Of a stretch of 64,000 nucleotides of DNA, positions 57,662-64,000 are shown one piece after another (the first letter of the stretch is position 1; each line of letters starts with the position of its first letter). The DNA lies in NCBI GenBank assembly GCA_963825175.1, contig CAWGSA010000001.1:372001-436000 (forward strand). Reading direction: 5' to 3'. The translations under genes and the position numbers were made by a program. Source of the stretch: DATFTF01 sp963825175 (GTDB taxonomy: Bacteria > Acidobacteriota > Thermoanaerobaculia > UBA5066 > Gp7-AA6). The notes beneath the pieces are model-generated. The model was not told the origin of the DNA and ran no database searches. It saw only the letters and a program-made list of their open reading frames with translations.

Positions 57662-58857
57662 GGGGTCACCGCGACGTCGACCCGGTGCCAGGCGTTGAAG
57701 AGGTAACCGCCCGGATTCCAAACGGCTTCCCTGGGCTGGACCGCGCCGAGGCTGTCCGTGGCGCGCGCCGAGAGCGTCACGTTGCCCGCCGCTCGGGGCG
57801 TCCAGGAGAGGCTCCAAAGGCGCCAGGCATAAGGATCGTGCTGGCGGTCGAGCTCGGCTTCCTTCCACGTCGCTCCGTCGTCGTCGCTGACTTCGACTTT
57901 CGCGACGTCGGGGCTCCCTGAGAAGGCGAAGCCGCGAATCGTCGCCACGCTGCCGATTTTCGCCGTCGCAGGGGCCTGTGTGATGTTGGACTTCACCAAA
58001 AGCTCACCGATCGGGTGCATCTGAGCCGGCGGAATGCCGACTCCCGGATCGCCGGGCTTGTCCGGATATCGGTAAGCCGTCTCCATGTAGAAGCCCTTCT
58101 GGGAATCGGGCTGGGCCGACAGGCGCACGAGCCATTTCATCCAGTTGTCTCCGGCCCATCCCGGGACGATCAGGCGGGCGGGACCGCCGTGGATCAACGG
58201 CAGCGGCTCGCCGTTCATCTCGTCGGCAACGATCGCGTCGGCCAGCGCCTTCTCCAGCTCCAGGCTTCGGTGGAACGGCGGGACCTTGCCGGGGGGCCGG
58301 TCGGATCCAAAACCGTGCAGATGCCGCGCCGACGCCTTGAGCCCGGCGCGCCGGAAGATCTCGGCCACGGGGACACCCGTCCAGCGCGCATTCCCCACGG
58401 CCCCGTAGCGCCATTGGACGCCCGGCACGAAGGGCCGGTGCAGGGCGCGGCCGTTGCCGGCGCATTGGAGGACGCAGGTCACTGTGGTCCGGGGCAGGTG
58501 CTTGAGCTCCGCGGCCGTCAGCGAAAAAGGCTTCTCGACCTCCCCGTCCACCGTCAGGGCCCAGCTTCGGGCGCTTGGATACATCGGGCTCCAGTGATGA
58601 CGGACGAAAAAGAGATCGTTGGGCGTGATGTAAGTGGTCAAGGCATCGAGGGGGGTCTCGGCGTCGACGGCGTACCCGTTCAATTGCAGCATCCGGCGTC
58701 GGTCGCGGGGAATCTCCTCCACCGCCGCGGGCTTGCCCGAACCGGGCCGTACCGCGGAAAAAGCCGCGCGGGACAGCAGCGCGGCGCCCGTCGCCGTCGA
58801 GAGGAAGGCACGCCGGCTCCAGCCAACGTCGACCGTGTGCGCCCTGGGATCCTCCAT
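57658..58857 (-). CDS. Sulfite-oxidase-family molybdopterin oxidoreductase
   Basis: A 399-residue Tat-exported enzyme (signal SRRAFLSTATGAALLSRAAF). The Mo-cofactor region has ITPNDLFFVRHHW and Cys132 in VLQCAGNGR, the Mo-ligating cysteine of the family; His/Arg around HLHGFGSDRPP and PGWAGDNWMKW build the substrate pocket. The C-terminal third is the Mo-co dimerisation domain (VSDDDGATWKEAELD). With the adjacent cytochrome c it looks like a SorAB-type periplasmic sulfite dehydrogenase, oxidising sulfite to sulfate. The specific substrate is inferred from the pair, not proven. Confidence 0.9.
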   Translation of the reverse strand: MEDPRAHTVDVGWSRRAFLSTATGAALLSRAAFSAVRPGSGKPAAVEEIPRDRRRMLQLNGYAVDAETPLDALTTYITPNDLFFVRHHWSPMYPSARSWALTVDGEVEKPFSLTAAELKHLPRTTVTCVLQCAGNGRALHRPFVPGVQWRYGAVGNARWTGVPVAEIFRRAGLKASARHLHGFGSDRPPGKVPPFHRSLELEKALADAIVADEMNGEPLPLIHGGPARLIVPGWAGDNWMKWLVRLSAQPDSQKGFYMETAYRYPDKPGDPGVGIPPAQMHPIGELLVKSNITQAPATAKIGSVATIRGFAFSGSPDVAKVEVSDDDGATWKEAELDRQHDPYAWRLWSLSWTPRAAGNVTLSARATDSLGAVQPREAVWNPGGYLFNAWHRVDVAVTP

Positions 58858-58921
58858 CGTGATGCCGGAGTCTATGCGGAGGCTGCGGCGCCGGACAACC
58901 GACGGTCATAGAATCCACGGT

Positions 58922-59818
58922 GTGCGACGTCTGATCCTGGCGACGGGGAGTCTCCTTCTGGCCTCGGCGGCGCTGGCGCAGGCGCCCGCGGCAAAGGAGA
59001 AAGCCTCCCCCACTCGACCGTCCGAGCTCACGGTCGATGAGGCGTTCGATCCACCGGTCTCGGACCCCGCGTTCCCGGGAGGACAGGGCCCGGTCGTCCT
59101 CGTCGACGAGCACCACCGCGACGTGGTCTCGCTCGCGAGCTACTTCCGACCGGTCGGGCGCTTTCTGGCCAGGGACGGCTATACCGTGCGGCCGTGGAAG
59201 CAGCGGTTCGACAAGAGCGGGCTCGCCGACGCGCGCATCGTGGTGATCGCCAATGCGCAGGGGCCTCCCGGGGCGCCGGCGGGAACACAGGCTTTCCCGG
59301 AACAGGAAGTCCACGCGTTGGAGAAGTGGGTCGGCGCGGGCGGCGGATTGCTCCTCATCGCCGACCGCGCTCCGTTCGGAGGGCCGGCGCGCTCTCTGGC
59401 GCGCGCCTTCGGCGTGACGCTCGACGACAACACGATCCTGACGCCGGGCGCGGACGGGAAACCAACGGGCGAGCTCACGATCGAGGTCGGACGGGACGGC
59501 GATCCTTCCCATCCCGTCCTGGCCGGAGTCATCCGCCTGCTCTACGTGGTCGGGGAATCCGTCGGCGGACCCGGCGTGATCGTCAAGGCACCGCCGGGGA
59601 CCTACAGCGGACCGACGGCGCAGGCGTCGAAGGGACCCTCGGCGGCCGGCAAGCCGCTCGTTCTCGCGTTCGCGCACGGCGAGGGCCGGATTGTCGTCAT
59701 CGGCGACGCCGGAATCGCTTCGGCATTCGGCACCGTCGGCGGATCCGAGCACCGCGGCATCTCGGAGGCGGACAACGCGCGATTCGTGCGCAACGTGTTC
59801 CGGTGGTTGGCGAAATGA
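58922..59818 (+). CDS. Exported DUF4350-like protein
   Basis: A 298-residue exported protein with signal peptide 1-19 (LILATGSLLLASAALAQA). The body is an alpha/beta fold of the DUF4350/GATase-1-like type: GGQGPVVLVDEHHRDVVSL, DARIVVIANAQG, EKWVGAGGGLLLIADRAPFGG, and the end HGEGRIVVIGDAGIASAFG. Glutamine-amidotransferase catalytic residues are not obvious, so it may be a binding domain. The GTG start at 58922 gives the signal. It diverges from the sulfite-oxidase gene, 64 bp apart. Confidence 0.72.
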   Translation: MRRLILATGSLLLASAALAQAPAAKEKASPTRPSELTVDEAFDPPVSDPAFPGGQGPVVLVDEHHRDVVSLASYFRPVGRFLARDGYTVRPWKQRFDKSGLADARIVVIANAQGPPGAPAGTQAFPEQEVHALEKWVGAGGGLLLIADRAPFGGPARSLARAFGVTLDDNTILTPGADGKPTGELTIEVGRDGDPSHPVLAGVIRLLYVVGESVGGPGVIVKAPPGTYSGPTAQASKGPSAAGKPLVLAFAHGEGRIVVIGDAGIASAFGTVGGSEHRGISEADNARFVRNVFRWLAK

Positions 59819-59837
59819 GGACGTCGGCGGCAGGACG

Positions 59838-60632
<795 letters not shown>

Positions 60633-60706
60633 GAGAGACACGGGACACGATAAGCCGGGCGCGCCCGCGGACGCGCGCCTCTCCAGCGCCGGCGCCCGGG
60701 GATCTT

Positions 60707-60949
60707 CTAGAGATCCGTCAGGCTGTGAAGCAGGTCCTCGCGCGCCGTCTCCAACGCCTTCCGCCGCTCGGTGTTGCGCATCGTGCCGAGCTGCTCCTGG
60801 ATCCGAGCCAGAGACAGCTCGATCGAGCGTCTCTTTCTCAGTTTCCGGAGCTCGTCAGGAGGCGGGGACGAGAGAGATGTACGGCTAACGCTGGCCTGTT
60901 CCTTGTCGCCGGGCTGATCTTCCTCGTTTCTTCCCCAACCACGGGCCAT
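60707..60949 (-). CDS. Small conserved cytoplasmic protein
   Basis: An 80-residue product starting MARGWGRNEEDQPGDKEQ, with a helical charged C-terminal half (PDELRKLRKRRSIELSLARI and ALETAREDLLHSLTDL). The first MARGW-type segment recurs in short uncharacterised soil-bacterial proteins, which supports the start at 60949. Probably a helical hairpin; the function is unknown. It is on the same strand as the exonuclease gene downstream, 74 bp apart. Confidence 0.6.
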   Translation of the reverse strand: MARGWGRNEEDQPGDKEQASVSRTSLSSPPPDELRKLRKRRSIELSLARIQEQLGTMRNTERRKALETAREDLLHSLTDL

Positions 60950-61088
60950 CGTACCAACCGAGATTGTCCCGCTCCGGGCACTGGATGTCCAGAGGCTGGG
61001 GATCTCCTCTCGTACGAGGCGGTTCGGGCGGATCACCCTGGGATGCTCCTCCCCCGCTCGGAGCGGGTAGGGATCTCTTTCCGCTGCC

Positions 61089-61139
61089 GTCTTACGTCTT
61101 GCGTCTTGCTCCTTGCGTTTCACGTTTCTCACGTTTTAC
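61089..61139. repeat. Degenerate heptamer array after msrB
   Basis: GTCTTAC, GTCTTGC, GTCTTGC, TCCTTGC, GTTTCAC, GTTTCTC in phase (61089-61130), then GTTTTAC with a two-base shift (61133-61139), which contains the msrB stop. The rest of the gap 60950-61088 has no supported feature. Confidence 0.6.
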
Positions 61140-61546
61140 GGCTTCTGCAGCTTCATCGCGGCCGAGTTCATGCAGTAACGCAAACCCGTCGGCTCGGGGC
61201 CGTCCTCGAAGACGTGGCCGAGGTGGCCTCCGCACCTGGCGCAGTGCACCTCGGTGCGGCGCATGAAGAATCGGGAATCGTCCCGCGTCTCCACCGCGTC
61301 CGGCGACAACGGCTGCCAAAAGCTCGGCCAGCCGGTTCCGGACTCGAATTTCGTCTCGGAGGAATAGAGGGGGTTTTCGCAGCCGGCGCAGAGATAGGTC
61401 CCGTTGCCCTTGGATTGGGCGTGCTCACCGGTGAAGGCCCGTTCCGTCCCTTCCTCCCGCAGCACGTGATACTGCTCGGGCGTCAGCGAGCGCTTCCACT
61501 CCTCCTCGGACTTGGACACAGGGAAAGTCTTGGAATCGGTTGTCAT
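61136..61546 (-). CDS. msrB: Methionine-(R)-sulfoxide reductase
   Basis: A 136-residue MsrB that reduces methionine-R-sulfoxide with thioredoxin. The two zinc CxxC pairs are in YLCAGCENP and VHCARCGGHLGH; the catalytic Cys is in LRYCMNSAAM; the substrate motif is KFESGTGWPSF. The catalytic residue is Cys, not Sec. Start ATG at 61546. It lies just after the alpha/beta-hydrolase gene on the same strand (5-bp gap), in a short operon with the M1 peptidase further upstream. Confidence 0.96.
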   Translation of the reverse strand: MTTDSKTFPVSKSEEEWKRSLTPEQYHVLREEGTERAFTGEHAQSKGNGTYLCAGCENPLYSSETKFESGTGWPSFWQPLSPDAVETRDDSRFFMRRTEVHCARCGGHLGHVFEDGPEPTGLRYCMNSAAMKLQKP

Positions 61547-61550
61547 GCTC

Positions 61551-62204
61551 TCAAATACGGCGCGGTGGCGGAGGCAGATTCTCGATGAACTCCGCCGCCG
61601 CCGAGATCGCCTCCTCCAGGTGATCCTGCTCCGAACGGCCCGCGCGGGCCTTCGGCTTGAAGGAGTGGTCTCCGCCTTCGATCCAGTGGACCCGGATGCT
61701 CGGCGAGAGGCGGTATCCCGCGACGTCCTCGGGCGATCCGAACGGATCGCGCGTGCCTTGCAGGACGAGGGTGGGAACGGCGAGCGATTCGAGGTGCTGG
61801 GTCCGAAGCCGCGCCGGCTCACCGGGCGGATGGAACGGATAGCCGAGGCAAAGAAGCCCGCGTGCCCCGGCCTCTCCGGCCACCAGACTAGCGATCCGCC
61901 CGCCCATCGACTTGCCGCCGATCACGACTTGTCCGCCGCCGCCGAGGCGGCGGATGACGTCGAGCCAGATTCGCCGCAGAACGGGCTCGCGATCCGGCGC
62001 GCGGCGGCCCCCGCCCGTGCGGCGCTGGGCCATGTACGGAAACTCGAAGCGCACCACGCGCAGTCCGCGCTCGGCAAGTCCGCGCGCCATCCTGTTCATG
62101 AACGGAGAGTCCATCGGGGCGCCGGCGCCGTGGGCCAGAACGACGACGTCGGAGCCGTCCTCCGGCCCGTCGAAGAGGAGCTCGCGCTCGTCCCCTGCCT
62201 CCAT
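61551..62204 (-). CDS. Alpha/beta hydrolase (KANL3/Tex30-like)
   Basis: A 217-residue hydrolase: LAHGAGAPMDSPFMNRMARG (oxyanion region), nucleophile Ser in VIGGKSMGGRIAS, Asp in VLQGTRDPFGS and His in IEGGDHSFKPKA. This is the compact KANL3/Tex30/YqiA-like type, with no cap domain. The substrate is unknown; such proteins are often grouped as dienelactone-like hydrolases. The ATG at 62204 is preceded by the stop of the M1 peptidase at 62213, so they are co-transcribed. Confidence 0.9.
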   Translation of the reverse strand: MEAGDERELLFDGPEDGSDVVVLAHGAGAPMDSPFMNRMARGLAERGLRVVRFEFPYMAQRRTGGGRRAPDREPVLRRIWLDVIRRLGGGGQVVIGGKSMGGRIASLVAGEAGARGLLCLGYPFHPPGEPARLRTQHLESLAVPTLVLQGTRDPFGSPEDVAGYRLSPSIRVHWIEGGDHSFKPKARAGRSEQDHLEEAISAAAEFIENLPPPPRRI

Positions 62205-62212
62205 CTCGTCGC

Positions 62213-64000
62213 TTACCGCGCGGCCAGGAACGTCCCCACTGCTTTCGACTGATCGGCGACGAGCGCCGTGCACTGATCGATCTCCTCGAGCGTCTCGGCC
62301 AGGGCGCGCGGCGCGCCGGTCAGCGCGTTCAAGCGCGTCCGAAAGAACGCTTCGACCTCCCTCCGGTGCGCCGCGTCGCAGAAACCGGAGCCCAATCGCG
62401 GAAGGACGCCCCGCATCTCCTGGGGAAGCCTCGCGACGAGCGCGTCGAAGTTCGCCTGGAAGAATTCCCAGGCCGTTGCGCGGGTCTGGCGATGAAAGAT
62501 CGCGGAGAAAAGGATCGACAGCGACTCGCGAACGTCGATCTGATTGGAGAGCATCAACGCCAGGGCCTCCTTCTCGAGCGCGGGATCGCGAAAGCGGCCC
62601 AGAGCCGCGAACAGAGCGCGCCGGTCGGTGCGATCGGCCACTTTCGGGACGTGGTCCCGAAAGCGCTCGAACAGGGCGCGGTCGCCGTCCTCGGCGGCGA
62701 TACCCAGGACGATCCTCAACGTGTCCGGCCCCACCGCTTTCGGATCCTCGAGCCATGCGAGAGCCAGCTTTCGAGCCTCTCCCCGAAGCTCCGGATCCTT
62801 TCCCGCTTCGGCCACGAAGCGGACCAGCTCCGGCCTCAAGAGCTCGACCTCCTCCTTCTCTCCGGGCTTGGAGTTCCAACCGAGCTCGCGCGCCCTGGCG
62901 CCGAACTGCGTCCGCACGAAGCGCTCGTAAGCGGAGCGCTCGTCGTCGGGAACCAGGTCGTCTTCGATGCCTTGCGCGATCCGGACCGCGGTTCCAACAA
63001 TGTGGGGGTTGGCGTCGCCGGCGAACTCCGGCACGACCGCCAGAGCCTCCGGCCAGGGGAGCCGGCCGGCGCCGGCGAGGGCGGCGACTTCTTCCAAGAC
63101 GCCGACACGCTCGGGCAGGGTCAGCTCCGGCGCGCCGCGGGTCAGGAGATTGCCGAGCAATCCTCCCGCGTAGAGAGCGGCGTAGTACCCGCGCGCTCCG
63201 GCGTCGGCGAGAACCCAGTCCGGACAGGAGCGCGCGCCTTCCAGCGGCAGACGCGCCGTCCCGTTCGTGAGGAGCTCGCATCCGTTCCCCGACCAACCCT
63301 GGCCTCCGTAGCGGACGCACAGCGGGATGGACCAGATCTGCGGCGGAGCCGACGGCGAGCCACGGGGGAGCAGCCGCCGCTGCGAGAGAACCAGCTCGGG
63401 ACGCTTGCCTGTGTCGCAGGAAAGACCCACGGTGACCTCGGGAACTCCGGACTGATCCAGGAACGTCGAAAAGGCCGGACCCAATCCCTTTCCCCCTTCG
63501 GCTTCGAGCGCGGACAGGAAATCGTCCGCCGTGGCGTTGCCGTAGGCGTGGGCCGCGAGGTAGCGGCGAACTCCCTTCTGGAACTTCTCCTCTCCGGCCC
63601 ACGACTCGAACATGGAGAGAACGGCCGAGCCCTTGCCGTAGCTGATGTTGTCGAAGGCGTTGTCGATGTCTCCCTTCGTCAGGATCGGCTGGCGGATCTT
63701 GCGCGCCGATACCAGCGTGTCCCCCTCCATGGTCTGGGCCCGCGAAACTGTGCGGAGCACCGGAATGTTCCATTCCGGCTTCCACTTCTCCAGCACCTTT
63801 CCCGACATCCAGGTGGCAAACGACTCGTTCAACCAGGTGTCGTTCCACCATGCGAGCGTGACCAGATCGCCAAACCATTGGTGCGCCGTTTCGTGCGCAC
63901 AGATCGACGCGTACCGCAGCCGGAATTCGGGCGTTTCCCGCTCCGAACCGGCCAGAAGGATCGACTCGTTGTAAGTCACCAGTCCGGCGTTCTCCATCGC
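62213..64000 (-). CDS. M1 family aminopeptidase (5' end beyond the window)
   Basis: The C-terminal 595 or so residues of a zinc aminopeptidase, open at the right edge. It begins within the substrate motif (A)MENAGLVTYNE, next the zinc site HETAHQWFGDLVTLAWWNDTWLNESFAT, the HExxH-x18-E pattern. The SYGKGSAVLSMFE segment and the C-terminal ERAP1_C-like helical repeat domain follow. The N-terminal beta domain and start are outside the window. It removes N-terminal residues from peptides. It is first in the strand order before hydrolase and msrB. Confidence 0.95.
   Translation of the reverse strand, partial: AMENAGLVTYNESILLAGSERETPEFRLRYASICAHETAHQWFGDLVTLAWWNDTWLNESFATWMSGKVLEKWKPEWNIPVLRTVSRAQTMEGDTLVSARKIRQPILTKGDIDNAFDNISYGKGSAVLSMFESWAGEEKFQKGVRRYLAAHAYGNATADDFLSALEAEGGKGLGPAFSTFLDQSGVPEVTVGLSCDTGKRPELVLSQRRLLPRGSPSAPPQIWSIPLCVRYGGQGWSGNGCELLTNGTARLPLEGARSCPDWVLADAGARGYYAALYAGGLLGNLLTRGAPELTLPERVGVLEEVAALAGAGRLPWPEALAVVPEFAGDANPHIVGTAVRIAQGIEDDLVPDDERSAYERFVRTQFGARARELGWNSKPGEKEEVELLRPELVRFVAEAGKDPELRGEARKLALAWLEDPKAVGPDTLRIVLGIAAEDGDRALFERFRDHVPKVADRTDRRALFAALGRFRDPALEKEALALMLSNQIDVRESLSILFSAIFHRQTRATAWEFFQANFDALVARLPQEMRGVLPRLGSGFCDAAHRREVEAFFRTRLNALTGAPRALAETLEEIDQCTALVADQSKAVGTFLAAR

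Noticed and set aside
60985..61015. CGTACGAGAGGA-like match to the sarcin-ricin loop of 23S rRNA (reverse strand)
   Set aside because: Only about 11 bases match and the flanks do not resemble rRNA; taken as chance.
61136..61546. Selenoprotein form of MsrB
   Set aside because: The catalytic codon is Cys (RYCMNSAAM) and no in-frame UGA is present.
61551..63878. 775-codon minus-strand frame joined to the alpha/beta hydrolase
   Set aside because: Only the last 217 codons are hydrolase; the upstream part is antisense-frame noise within the M1 peptidase gene, which has its own intact frame.

Overview
The window is 64 kb of GC-rich bacterial chromosome, densely coded on both strands, with many genes overlapping or abutting. 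The best taxonomic clues are a PadR regulator coupled to an ADOP-type (acidobacterial duplicated orphan permease) MacB/FtsX permease, a Ser/Thr kinase fused to a PD40 beta-propeller, and many secreted proteins of unknown function with Sec or Tat signals. Together they suggest an Acidobacteriota genome or a close relative. This is inference: the window has no rRNA, no tRNA that I could see and no ribosomal-protein genes. I saw no CRISPR array or prophage. The only mobile element is a Y1 (REP-associated-type) transposase bounded by a perfect 31-bp inverted repeat.

Layout. 0-4.3 kb: DNA repair methyltransferase, small secreted or NTF2-like proteins, a tandem GNAT and a lipoprotein aspartic protease. 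5.3-7.7 kb: an unusual fusion of a trypsin-like protease to an S1/P1-nuclease or zinc-phospholipase domain. 8-12.6 kb: secreted proteins, a patatin lipase, a thioredoxin-like gene with an in-frame UGA where the first redox cysteine is expected (selenoprotein candidate), and divergent from it a TlpA-like thioredoxin. 12.7-14.7 kb: two overlapping GAPDH genes, one with the catalytic Cys changed to Ser. 14.8-16 kb: DoxX and dienelactone hydrolase. 16.2-19.8 kb: a lower-GC island with a 45-residue peptide gene, a TPR protein, two decayed TPR copies and the transposase element. 19.8-30.1 kb: DUF885 peptidase, DUF4142 protein, hydrolases, an epimerase, a redoxin, a sortase and its VIT/vWA substrate. 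30.3-32.6 kb: a ChvG/ChvI-like two-component system. 32.6-45.6 kb: membrane and transport proteins, PLP lyase, aldo-keto reductase, paired lipoproteins, topoisomerase IB, and a MoaD-like protein with a beta-propeller. 45.8-51.7 kb: kinase-propeller, ADOP permease and PadR. 51.9-64 kb: amidase, MFS transporter, epoxide hydrolase, SDR, a sulfite-oxidase/cytochrome c pair, exonuclease III, MsrB, hydrolase and a truncated M1 aminopeptidase.

Cross-cutting patterns. (1) Short tandem arrays with a period of 7 or 8 bases sit at gene ends, usually overlapping or touching a stop codon, often as inverted pairs between convergent genes; the heptamer sequence differs from locus to locus. (2) A perfect palindrome, ACAATA-N4-TATTGT, occurs three times although the DNA is GC-rich. 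(3) A longer GC-rich dispersed repeat occurs three times. (4) Redox and thiol genes recur: UxxC protein, TlpA, redoxin, DoxX, MsrB and a sulfite oxidase with cytochrome. They suggest a respiring organism that handles oxidative stress in the envelope, but they are not one operon.
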